From NCBI RefSeq assembly GCF_025148635.1, contig NZ_CP102269.1, forward strand, positions 4,526,001 to 4,590,000: a stretch of DNA of 64,000 bases. The letters run 5' to 3'. This document shows positions 1 to 8,051 of this stretch, piece after piece. This DNA is from Butyricimonas virosa (GTDB lineage Bacteria; Bacteroidota; Bacteroidia; Bacteroidales; Marinifilaceae). The notes under the pieces were generated by a model that was given only the letters and a program-made list of their open reading frames with translations, did no database searches and had not been told where the DNA came from. The position numbers and the translations under genes were made by a program. The stretch's first letter is position 1; each line of letters starts with the position of its first letter.

Positions 1-611
1 TCCGGCATATTTTTATCAAATAACGGACGAATCTCATCCAAACCTTTCGTGTATCCGTTATAACGGAAAACTGATCTCAGGCATGATAAATAAGCTAACG
101 ACAACTCCGGATTATTCAATTCAAGAATCTGACGGTATCTCTGATAATCATATTTATTACCAATCGTTTCCACCGTAGTATTAAACCACATACTTCCCCA
201 AGCTTGATCCACGGGAGCACCTTCGGCAACAGCCTTCAGTCCGAAATAGTCCTCAATCACATATTCCAAACTAGTACAATTCACAAACTCTTTCGTCGAT
301 AAATCCACACCTTTCAATAGTTTTTTAATCTCGGAAGATTTTAATTGAGCATCTTCTCCTTCATCATACAGATCTGCAGCCCGGCGAATTGCCTGCGCAC
401 CATTCTCCTGTTCGGCCTCTACAGCTGCATTATTTGCTTTTAGGTAACGTGTAATCTGATCCCGCTGAGCTAAGATTGCTTTGATCGCTCCTTTTTCCGG
501 AAGTTGGAACTCATTCCACGCTTTTATCACGTACTCTTTTGGTGATTCGGCCTGTTGTGCCATTCCACTCAAAGACACGAACAACAAAAATATAATTCCT
601 GCTATTTTCAT
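1..611 (-). CDS. Exported protein of unknown function, 3' end outside the window
   Basis: The reading frame is open from an ATG at 611 to the window edge, giving about 203 N-terminal residues. It begins with a signal peptide (MKIAGIIFLLFVSLSGMAQQ) and continues as a charged, probably helical region with no motif I can name. It starts 16 nt after the stop of the retropepsin-thioredoxin gene, so it is almost certainly the next gene of the sigma/FecR/SusCD operon. TlpA-like thioredoxins of this phylum often carry a helical N-terminal domain before the CxxC domain, so the missing C-terminus could be a thioredoxin fold. That is a guess from context, not something visible here. Confidence 0.75.
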   Translation of the reverse strand, partial: MKIAGIIFLLFVSLSGMAQQAESPKEYVIKAWNEFQLPEKGAIKAILAQRDQITRYLKANNAAVEAEQENGAQAIRRAADLYDEGEDAQLKSSEIKKLLKGVDLSTKEFVNCTSLEYVIEDYFGLKAVAEGAPVDQAWGSMWFNTTVETIGNKYDYQRYRQILELNNPELSLAYLSCLRSVFRYNGYTKGLDEIRPLFDKNMP

Positions 612-627
612 AATCTATTGTTGTTAA

Positions 628-1905
628 TTATTTCTTTAGCAACTGTTTCTCTATGATCTCCACGTATTTCTCCGGAGTAGCCCCCATCTCCACAATCGGT
701 TTTCCATTCACGGGTATAAAGAACACTGTCGGTAAAGCAACAATATTAAACATTCCGCACAACTCTTTCTCTTTATCAGCATTTACTTTCAGAAATATCA
801 CTTGATCTTTATACTTTTCAGCCATTTTCTCCAATTCCGGAATCAAACGCATACAAGGACCACACCAAGTTGCCCAAAAATCAATCACAACAGGTTTGTC
901 TCCTTTAAACACGAATTCCGAACTTTTCCGATAATCATACACATGTTCTAAAAAATATTCCCTAGTAATCGGATTCAATTTACCAGATTCCACTTTTACC
1001 TCGTCAGCACCTATCACTTCATCCTTCACCTCGGCTAAATCAAATGGCTGAAAATACACTTTCCTTTTCCCGTAATCAATAGAAAGTAAACCTTGTTTCA
1101 AAATTTCATTCCCGATAACAGAACGAGGCAATGATCCATTTTCAGCAACAGTAATGTCCGAAAAATCACCTTTCACGAAGTGGCATGCTGCTACAACTTT
1201 ACTTTTTGCTGCTATTTCCGCAGACGCATATCCTTCACTAACCTTTACATTTCCCCCATCCTTACCATTTAACTTGGCAAAATCTGCCGCATTCAAAGTA
1301 ATCATCCCGTTATTCCATGTATCCAATAACAAAGAATAAGTTACTCCATCTAGCACAACAGGACAAACAATACCTGAAGCCGGGATCAAATCCATATTAG
1401 AACGATGATCCAATTTCATATAAGAGGGGCGATAAGGATTACTCATCGTTATTTTCTTCCGCTTGGAATCGATTGTCAACACAACATTATTAAACAGAGA
1501 ACTACCAACCACCCCAGCAACACCCAACTTCCGCAAATAAGGTTCATCTTTCAACACAAATGCAGCCACCTCATTCCCAAATACACTATTTCCAAAAGAG
1601 ATACTTCCAATCTTCACAGACTTTTCTATCGAAACTTTTTTATACTGAAATGTATCATAACGAAAATCTCCGGGAACATTGGGATCTATTTTCAATTTTT
1701 CCACATACTCCGGTAATATTGCATTATGCCCGGCCAAATCTAACACGAAATCAGCGATTACCCCATTTACAACCATTTCTAATATAATCTTTCCATCCAC
1801 CTCTCGGTAATCCTTCACCTCCACGGAGGTGTTCTTTGCTTGAGCCCATGTTCCCAGGGTCAGTAAACATAAACTCAAAACCATTATTATTTTTTTCCTA
1901 ATCAT
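628..1905 (-). CDS. Retropepsin-like aspartyl protease domain fused to a C-terminal thioredoxin
   Basis: 425 residues with a signal peptide ending near AQA (about residue 23), so the product should be periplasmic or exported. Residues 30-290 form two retropepsin-like lobes. The first active-site position reads DLAG (56-59) and the second DTW (195-197), instead of the DTG/DSG expected twice, so aspartic protease activity is doubtful although both Asp residues remain. The C-terminal third is a thioredoxin domain with FWATWCGPC (CGPC at 348-351) and a cis-proline segment ALPT, so the redox site looks intact. It is the third of three tandem retropepsin-like genes. The two upstream copies end in a PDZ domain, so the C-terminal module was exchanged here. 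The gap to the upstream gene is 28 nt and no RBS is strong. The order protease-like then thioredoxin suggests binding a peptide and acting on its disulfide, which is inference. Confidence 0.88.
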   Translation of the reverse strand: MIRKKIIMVLSLCLLTLGTWAQAKNTSVEVKDYREVDGKIILEMVVNGVIADFVLDLAGHNAILPEYVEKLKIDPNVPGDFRYDTFQYKKVSIEKSVKIGSISFGNSVFGNEVAAFVLKDEPYLRKLGVAGVVGSSLFNNVVLTIDSKRKKITMSNPYRPSYMKLDHRSNMDLIPASGIVCPVVLDGVTYSLLLDTWNNGMITLNAADFAKLNGKDGGNVKVSEGYASAEIAAKSKVVAACHFVKGDFSDITVAENGSLPRSVIGNEILKQGLLSIDYGKRKVYFQPFDLAEVKDEVIGADEVKVESGKLNPITREYFLEHVYDYRKSSEFVFKGDKPVVIDFWATWCGPCMRLIPELEKMAEKYKDQVIFLKVNADKEKELCGMFNIVALPTVFFIPVNGKPIVEMGATPEKYVEIIEKQLLKK

Positions 1906-1933
1906 AATCGTAAATCATAAATTGTAAACGTCC

Positions 1934-3103
1934 TTACTCTCTTCTAATCTCTATCTTCTTTTTTTGCCCATCCTTCAATACAACAATATACCCCACATTC
2001 TCTTTTATGGCATTCATAACACTGTCAACTGCCGGTTGACTCATCGGAAATTTTGTTATATCCGTTCCATTAATATCAACGACTTGATCTCCAAAATTCA
2101 CAACATCTTTCATACTATCCCATACGGTAGTGATCTCAAAACGTTCGTTAGCCGGTAAGATACTTACATTCCAAGTTTTAGGAGCTCCACCCATATCTGC
2201 AATTTCCGAATCAAAGGGGAAAAAATAGAATCGATTCCTCATATAGTCAATAACAACTTTTCCGTATTGCAGTAAATCAACTCCAACAAGAGTCGTCGAT
2301 TTGTCGGAAATAACGCTCCCAGCATTGGTGAACTTTTTGCCTAAAACAGTCATCTCTTTCACGTTAACCTTGTTCATATCCACCGGATGACTCAGACCCT
2401 CTAATCCTACACCATTAATCCCAAACCCATGAGCCGTCTTTTCTCCTTTACCCGCGGCTTCTATATCTTTAAAATCATTTGCCGTCAACATAAGAAACCC
2501 TTCTGCTCCCGTATCAAACAATACTTTTTTTTCAACCCCACCTAAATTTACATTAATGATAGAATGATGTGTATCTCCAGGAAACATCTCTACCCCATCC
2601 GTTAACTTCAAACGATCCGGACGATAAGGATAATTTATAACCATGATCTGTTTTCTCGCATCAAAAGTAATCACAGACTGGGCAAAAGCATCCCCACCTA
2701 AGATCCCAACAGCTCCTATTCCCCTAAAACTTCCAATAACAGGGAGAACCATCGTTTTCATCTTACTCAACGTGTAATTCGGACTCAATTGCACATTTTC
2801 TACTTCTGCAATTTGGTAAAGTTCCTTCATATCATTGTGATCCGATATTGATCTGGATGCTCCCGTGGCAACACCCCCCATGGCTTTTACATGCTCCCAG
2901 TCCGTTCCAGTCTGTCCTCCGGTATCCACAATATACTTCACCTTCACCCCATTCACAACTACCGGTATAACAATCTTTCCTTGGATAAACTCATAATGAA
3001 TAGTATCACAAATCCGTTTTGTCGGTTGTTGCTGAGCAAATCCATGCACGAAAGAAAACATAAAAATACCACACAAAAACGTTTTGAATTGTATTCTCAA
3101 CAT
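1934..3103 (-). CDS. Retropepsin-like aspartyl protease with C-terminal PDZ domain
   Basis: 389 residues with a signal peptide ending around GFAQ (residue 24). Two retropepsin-like lobes carry intact motifs, IVDTGGQTG (DTG at 60-62) and LFDTGAEG (DTG at 197-199), so this copy could be an active aspartic peptidase working as a single chain. The last 60 residues (around FGDQVVDINGTDI) fit a PDZ fold, which usually binds C-terminal peptides or regulates a protease. The start ATG lies 3 nt after the stop of the upstream paralogue, so the two are translationally close and cotranscribed. It probably acts in the periplasm together with the thioredoxins of the operon. The natural substrate cannot be read from the sequence. 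Confidence 0.88.
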   Translation of the reverse strand: MLRIQFKTFLCGIFMFSFVHGFAQQQPTKRICDTIHYEFIQGKIVIPVVVNGVKVKYIVDTGGQTGTDWEHVKAMGGVATGASRSISDHNDMKELYQIAEVENVQLSPNYTLSKMKTMVLPVIGSFRGIGAVGILGGDAFAQSVITFDARKQIMVINYPYRPDRLKLTDGVEMFPGDTHHSIINVNLGGVEKKVLFDTGAEGFLMLTANDFKDIEAAGKGEKTAHGFGINGVGLEGLSHPVDMNKVNVKEMTVLGKKFTNAGSVISDKSTTLVGVDLLQYGKVVIDYMRNRFYFFPFDSEIADMGGAPKTWNVSILPANERFEITTVWDSMKDVVNFGDQVVDINGTDITKFPMSQPAVDSVMNAIKENVGYIVVLKDGQKKKIEIRRE

Positions 3104-3106
3104 ATC

Positions 3107-4243
3107 TTATTCTTTTTGGTAAACGATCACTTTCTCACCATCTTTCGTGAGAATTGTCAATTTTGTTTTCTTCTTCTCTTTCAATTCTGGGATACCTGAA
3201 ATAATACTCTCACAAAAATCATATTTACCAGCGGGCTTTCCATTAATCTTTACTACTTTATCCCCAACTTCAACGACATCCTTCATGGCAGACCACACGG
3301 TTGCCACGACTAAATTCCCATCCTTTACCTGTAAATTTACGTTATAATGCTTACTAGTCATATCAAATTCCTGCTCGTAAGCCTCAAAATACCATCGTCT
3401 ACGGGGATAATCAATAGTGACCTTACCGTATTCCAATAATTTCACTCCTAATAAGGTATAAGGTGGAGTTGCAGTTTCAGCTGTTACCTGTTTAAATTTC
3501 GTTGGTCCTACCGATAAAAGTGGCAAATCTACCCGATACGAAATTTTAGATTCCGTCATACCTCCCACTCCTATTGATCCTCCTCCAATACCTTCACTCA
3601 TCACCTGAAAAGCCCCGCTAGAACGCAAATTTTCGTAATCTCTATTCTTTAAAGATAAGAAACTAGGACATCCTGTATCAAATAACGCAACCAAACTATT
3701 TCCAGCTCCTGCCTGCAAGGTTATAATCGGCATAAAACCTTTTCCCGAAAACGGCAGCATCTTACGCAAAGAAACCGTTGAACTCTTTTCAGCCGAAGTT
3801 ACAGTTATTGTCTTCGCCTTACCGTCTATCTCTACGATCAAATCCTTAAACAAATCACTTCCAATCAACCCATCTGCATGAAAGCATTCAAAAGGAGAAG
3901 GTGTTGATAATTTCATCGCCGGGGCTCCTGAAAAATTAATTCGTTCATCCGGAGTCATCAAGCTGGAAACAACCACTCTAGGTAACCCCACTTCCTTACC
4001 ATTCACATCCGTTACTTTCACCGAATCCACTACCGGAATATTCAATTCTTCACAAAGTTCTCCGGTTAAAGCCATCTGCCCTCCCGTATCAAATATAAAT
4101 GAACGAACCTGTCCATTTATAGTCATATCCACAATCATTTTCCCCCCTACCATACGATAAGGGATCACGCTTTTGACTTGTTGTGCCGAAAGTGGCACAA
4201 CAATCAAAAACAATAATATTCCAAAAATCAATCTCATCCTCAT
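3107..4243 (-). CDS. Retropepsin-like aspartyl protease with C-terminal PDZ domain (first of three)
   Basis: I take the ATG at 4243, 10 nt after the upstream stop and preceded by AAGGAAAGGA, one of the few good Shine-Dalgarno sequences in this locus. A longer in-frame start would overlap the upstream gene and spoil the signal peptide. The 378-residue product has a signal peptide ending at LSAQQ, two retropepsin-like lobes with intact FDTGG (DTG 52-54) and FDTGC (DTG 189-191), and a PDZ-like C-terminus (VEVGDKVVKINGKPAG). It is clearly paralogous to the gene at 1934-3103, most likely through tandem duplication. Probable periplasmic peptidase or peptide-binding protein. The Cys directly after the second DTG is unusual and could link it to the neighbouring thiol proteins, which is inference. 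Confidence 0.88.
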   Translation of the reverse strand: MRMRLIFGILLFLIVVPLSAQQVKSVIPYRMVGGKMIVDMTINGQVRSFIFDTGGQMALTGELCEELNIPVVDSVKVTDVNGKEVGLPRVVVSSLMTPDERINFSGAPAMKLSTPSPFECFHADGLIGSDLFKDLIVEIDGKAKTITVTSAEKSSTVSLRKMLPFSGKGFMPIITLQAGAGNSLVALFDTGCPSFLSLKNRDYENLRSSGAFQVMSEGIGGGSIGVGGMTESKISYRVDLPLLSVGPTKFKQVTAETATPPYTLLGVKLLEYGKVTIDYPRRRWYFEAYEQEFDMTSKHYNVNLQVKDGNLVVATVWSAMKDVVEVGDKVVKINGKPAGKYDFCESIISGIPELKEKKKTKLTILTKDGEKVIVYQKE

Positions 4244-4253
4244 ATTCCTTTCC

Positions 4254-5951
4254 TTATTTAGCAATCTTATCTGCAGCAACTACAGCTTGATAAGCATTAA
4301 TAATACCACCAGAAAGACATAAATCTCCAAATAAGAATAAATCTTGAGTCGGTTTCCCATCTACAATAATACCCTTTTCAACCTCTGCATCCTTTCTGGA
4401 AGTAACTGTCTCCAGTAAAATATTCCGGATTTGCGTTCCTGTCAAATGAGGATAATAAGCCTTAATTAAAGCAGCAACCCCTACTGTCGTTGCAGCCGCC
4501 AATCCTAAGCCAGTTCCGCTCTGGTAGGTATCTCCCGTGTAAGTAGAATAAATTTCCATCCCCGGGGCATACAAATCTACTTCTTTAGCTCCATAATTAG
4601 AATTCATTGAGGGATTTCCATTTTTATCAGAAGAACAAACCACCATTAAATTTGTTAATTCTTTTTTACCTGTCATCCAACGGTTCGGGTAATAAGTTTC
4701 TACTGCTAAATCCTGTGCACCCTCCCAGGCTGGAGTGACGCAAAACACACCTTTACTCTCAGCATATTCCAATGCCTCACTAATCCATTTTTTCTGATCT
4801 TCAGGATAAAGTGTATTTTGGACAGGCAACATGATAATATCTGCTTGGTGATCTACCGCATAACGGATAGCCAAAGCGATGTCTTTCAAATAAGGTTCTC
4901 CATTAGCCGCAACTCTCAACGTCATGATCTCTGCTTGATCCATAATACCATTACCACCTAATCCGTTCTCCCTTTTAGCAACAATGATACCGGCTTCCAT
5001 CGTACCAATAGCAGCATCCGCTGTTAACAAGACATTGTTTCCATATTTATTATCATTGATATCCAAATAATTATCTCCAATAATATCTTTACGACCATCA
5101 GCACCAAATTGTCCTACTTTTCTCTCATATTCGGCTTTAGCTTGTTCTATTTGAGCCCCACTCTTTATCCCGGCATAAACAGTTTCCCATTTGTCTGTCT
5201 TATAAACACCAAATCCCATGGCACACATCATAAACGAAACTTCTGACAATGAATCACGAGGAGCTTTCGGATCATAACAGATACTGAAGTCAGCCTCCGT
5301 CAATTCTTTTCCGGGGAAACGTTCCTTCATCATTTGATCAAACTTATCTGCATAAGCTTTCAATACATAGGTAAGTTGCCAACCACTATAAGTACCAGCC
5401 ATTGGGGACTCTGGTAATACTTGATTTCGATAATAATTATATTCCTCTATATTCTCAGGATCAGCTACTTTAGTCAACTTTCCATCAATAACCTTATTGT
5501 AATTTTTTCCATCAAAAATATAATCGGCATATTTATCTTTTAGACGTAAAAATTCTCGATCTCCTTCCCGCATTGTTGCCTCCATTACTTGACCATCTTT
5601 CCCACCCAAGAAATTCCAACCATTGATATCATCTACCAAACCATTTTTATCATTATCCTTTCCGTCTGCCTTTTCTTTCGGATTCACCCAAATTGCCTGT
5701 TTCAAATCTTCATGCTCAATATCCATTCCTGAGCCAATTAGAGCAACAACCGGTCTTTTCTTTATTTTTTTCCCTTTCAGAAAATCATACGCTTTATTCA
5801 CCTCGGCTCCATACACACCATCTTTATCAAAAGAACAATTATACCAATCCAAATCGGCTTGTTTTTTTTGTTCTTCATTCTGTTTTATTAACTGTGCATC
5901 TGCAACACTAATGCATGCACTCGCCATCAATAACAGGAAATACTTTTTCAT
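4254..5951 (-). CDS. Subtilase-fold (S8-like) protein lacking every catalytic residue
   Basis: 565 residues with a signal peptide (to about DAQ, residue 20). The framework matches Bacteroidetes S8 peptidases: DIEHEDLK...WVNPKE...GWNFLGG, the segment IALAIRYAVDHQADIIMLP, VDLYAPG and IKAYYPHLT. The catalytic positions do not. The Asp motif IDSG reads LIGSG (Gly73), the His motif HGTHVAG reads AIGTMEAG (Ile315), the oxyanion AAGN reads PAWE (410), and GTSMAAP reads GTGLGLAA (Gly481). The reading frame is intact and well preserved, so this looks like a maintained pseudoenzyme rather than a decaying gene. It follows the TlpA gene after an 88-bp gap and precedes the retropepsin triplet. A peptide-binding or chaperone role is plausible but not shown. 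The alignment was done by eye against remembered family motifs. Confidence 0.85.
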   Translation of the reverse strand: MKKYFLLLMASACISVADAQLIKQNEEQKKQADLDWYNCSFDKDGVYGAEVNKAYDFLKGKKIKKRPVVALIGSGMDIEHEDLKQAIWVNPKEKADGKDNDKNGLVDDINGWNFLGGKDGQVMEATMREGDREFLRLKDKYADYIFDGKNYNKVIDGKLTKVADPENIEEYNYYRNQVLPESPMAGTYSGWQLTYVLKAYADKFDQMMKERFPGKELTEADFSICYDPKAPRDSLSEVSFMMCAMGFGVYKTDKWETVYAGIKSGAQIEQAKAEYERKVGQFGADGRKDIIGDNYLDINDNKYGNNVLLTADAAIGTMEAGIIVAKRENGLGGNGIMDQAEIMTLRVAANGEPYLKDIALAIRYAVDHQADIIMLPVQNTLYPEDQKKWISEALEYAESKGVFCVTPAWEGAQDLAVETYYPNRWMTGKKELTNLMVVCSSDKNGNPSMNSNYGAKEVDLYAPGMEIYSTYTGDTYQSGTGLGLAAATTVGVAALIKAYYPHLTGTQIRNILLETVTSRKDAEVEKGIIVDGKPTQDLFLFGDLCLSGGIINAYQAVVAADKIAK

Positions 5952-6039
5952 ACTTTACAGTTTTATTTTTTACAATACATTACCGAACGATCTATCCATA
6001 CTGATCGTTAACCCCTAATTATAAATTATTTATCTTAAA

Positions 6040-7056
6040 TCACTTATTAGCTCTGGCCTTCAAAATCTCTTCTTTCACCCGTTCTCCTCGCAGATCCTTG
6101 GCTAACAAACGTCCATCTTTATCAATCAGAACAATGAAAGGAATACTATAAAAACCGTATGCCCGTTGAATTTTATTAGGCTCATTACCAATCACGAATC
6201 CTTCCTCATCCCATAACATTACCCAAGGTAATTTCTCTTCTTCCAACATCTTTCTCCAGTTCTCTTCTTTCGAATCCAAAGATATGCTGATAAATTCCAA
6301 ATCATCCCCCTTCAATTCGTTATATAATGGTAACAGATTTTTCATCTCATGTCGACATGGTCCACACCATGATGCCCAAAAATCCACTAACACCAGCTTT
6401 CCCCGAAAGTCGCTTAAACTCACTTTTTTCCCCTGAGCATCTTGAAATGTAAAATCATATGCCGGAGCCCCTATCGAATAATGATATAAGCTATCCGTCC
6501 GATGCTTTAACCACTTGCCGGAAGTCGTTTTCAATGCTTCTTCTGACATACAATCCAATAATAACTTGTTCGGCTCGTACGTCGACATATCCGAAATATA
6601 AGCTAACGCACTATACATATTCCCTTTCAGCTTTCCCTTTATTTCAGGAACAATCGTCTTGTCTTGTGAAAATTCCTCTTTAGGCAACCACTTCAACAAT
6701 TCATAATATATATCAATCCCTGTAAAGTTTAAGGAACTACTCTTCACATCCCGACAATTGTAAAAGCCTTTTATTGTTACCTGGGTATTGGTTAAATAAA
6801 TTGGTTGTTTTGTCTCGCCAAAACAAATCAAATAGACGTCCGGTTCAATTTTACAAGCTTGTAGAGAAAATGGACTATTATTTTTTACTACCGTTTTTTG
6901 TAAAACTTCTCCTTTTATATTTTCCAACCTTATCTCCACAGGCTCCAATACCCGAATTTTACCGGATAACTCTAATTTTTCCTGCGCAGATAGTGTAAAC
7001 GCATTCACGAATAACCATATCCAGAACAACCCAACACCAGTATATGTAATTCTCAT
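6040..7056 (-). CDS. TlpA-family thioredoxin-like protein with DUF4369-type N-terminus
   Basis: 338 residues. An N-terminal signal sequence (LFVNAFTLSAQE) is followed by a small beta-rich domain like DUF4369 (residues 28-100), a helical linker, and a C-terminal AhpC/TSA-TlpA domain from about 195 with FWASWCGPC (CGPC at 231-234) and a cis-proline stretch (YSIPFIVLI). Proteins of this architecture are common in Bacteroidetes and act as exported thiol-disulfide oxidoreductases, usually reducing substrates outside the cytoplasm. It sits between the SusCD/lipoprotein genes and the protease-like genes in one minus-strand run. The second SusCD locus has a counterpart in the same relative place (48238-49410), so the association with SusCD is not accidental. 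Confidence 0.9.
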   Translation of the reverse strand: MRITYTGVGLFWIWLFVNAFTLSAQEKLELSGKIRVLEPVEIRLENIKGEVLQKTVVKNNSPFSLQACKIEPDVYLICFGETKQPIYLTNTQVTIKGFYNCRDVKSSSLNFTGIDIYYELLKWLPKEEFSQDKTIVPEIKGKLKGNMYSALAYISDMSTYEPNKLLLDCMSEEALKTTSGKWLKHRTDSLYHYSIGAPAYDFTFQDAQGKKVSLSDFRGKLVLVDFWASWCGPCRHEMKNLLPLYNELKGDDLEFISISLDSKEENWRKMLEEEKLPWVMLWDEEGFVIGNEPNKIQRAYGFYSIPFIVLIDKDGRLLAKDLRGERVKEEILKARANK

Positions 7057-7111
7057 TTAATTCAGATTTTAAGTGAGTGTGATAAATATACCACACTCTT
7101 TTTATTTCATA

Positions 7112-8023
7112 TTATTCCACGTCGTTTCCTATTGCTTGAATATCAAAATCATATTTCGATTCAAAAAAGTCTATCATAATCGTGTACTTTTCTCGAATTT
7201 TTCCATTGACATCCACAGATTCGCTTAATACTCCACCCTCAGCTTCCAAATCATTAATAGAATTTTCGATAGCTAACTTCAGATAGTCAAACCAGTCATT
7301 CTCTAAACTTGTTCTATGGTAATGATTTAATATCCCATTAGCATAAATATCATCTGCAGATATGTTATCTGAATAATTTGAAACCATGAAAAATTCTTGA
7401 GGAGATCCCAAAGACTTTACAATAGACCCGAAATAAGCAATACACACATCTTTTTTAAACTGATTTCGTTCATCAGCCGTCATTGTCAAAATCTTATCAC
7501 TTCCCCAATTAACAGCAATATGATAAAAACCAGCATATACATTTAAAAGTTGACGTTCATCTGGTTTAGGATTATACCCTAATCCAATTGGAACCAAATC
7601 TAAAGTACTGCATAGTAATATTTTTTGAGGCAAGCACGACATCAATGTATCAGACAAATAATTAAATAATTTATCTTGCAATAATTCCAATTGATTACTT
7701 ACATACAATTCATCTGCCGGCTGAGCATCATATTTAGATCCTGCACCAGGAATAATTATCGTATCCGTAGTTATATCCCAAGCAACATTACCCGTAGGAG
7801 ACCATCCAAAATCTTTTGTAGTGAATTTATACAATAATAAAGAACCATATTTTTTATAAAATGCTACAATATCATCATCATAGTCATGATCACCTTGAGG
7901 TAAAGTATATTTTCCATAAATTAACTCAGGCTCCTCTGATGGTTTGATCTTACCTTCATCATAACAACTGATAAATAAGACACACCCTAAAAATAAGCAT
8001 AATATCTTTTTCATACTCTTCAT
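7112..8023 (-). CDS. SusCD-associated lipoprotein, metallopeptidase-like without HExxH
   Basis: 303 residues with a lipoprotein signal (LGCVLFISC, Cys at about 20). The overall outline, a short acidic N-terminus, a central all-alpha region and a C-terminal segment ending FFESKYDFDIQAIGND, recalls the putative zinc-binding peptidase family that often follows SusD genes (Peptidase_Mx1). The HExxH motif that should lie near FYHIAVNW is absent, so no zinc site is visible. It lies 28 nt downstream of susD and is therefore probably an outer-membrane-attached accessory of the importer. The gene at 46497-47417 occupies the same slot in the second locus. The family link is remembered resemblance and would need a profile search. 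Confidence 0.7.
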   Translation of the reverse strand: MKSMKKILCLFLGCVLFISCYDEGKIKPSEEPELIYGKYTLPQGDHDYDDDIVAFYKKYGSLLLYKFTTKDFGWSPTGNVAWDITTDTIIIPGAGSKYDAQPADELYVSNQLELLQDKLFNYLSDTLMSCLPQKILLCSTLDLVPIGLGYNPKPDERQLLNVYAGFYHIAVNWGSDKILTMTADERNQFKKDVCIAYFGSIVKSLGSPQEFFMVSNYSDNISADDIYANGILNHYHRTSLENDWFDYLKLAIENSINDLEAEGGVLSESVDVNGKIREKYTIMIDFFESKYDFDIQAIGNDVE

Positions 8024-8051
8024 TCATTTAATTCGTTACCAATAAATACGA

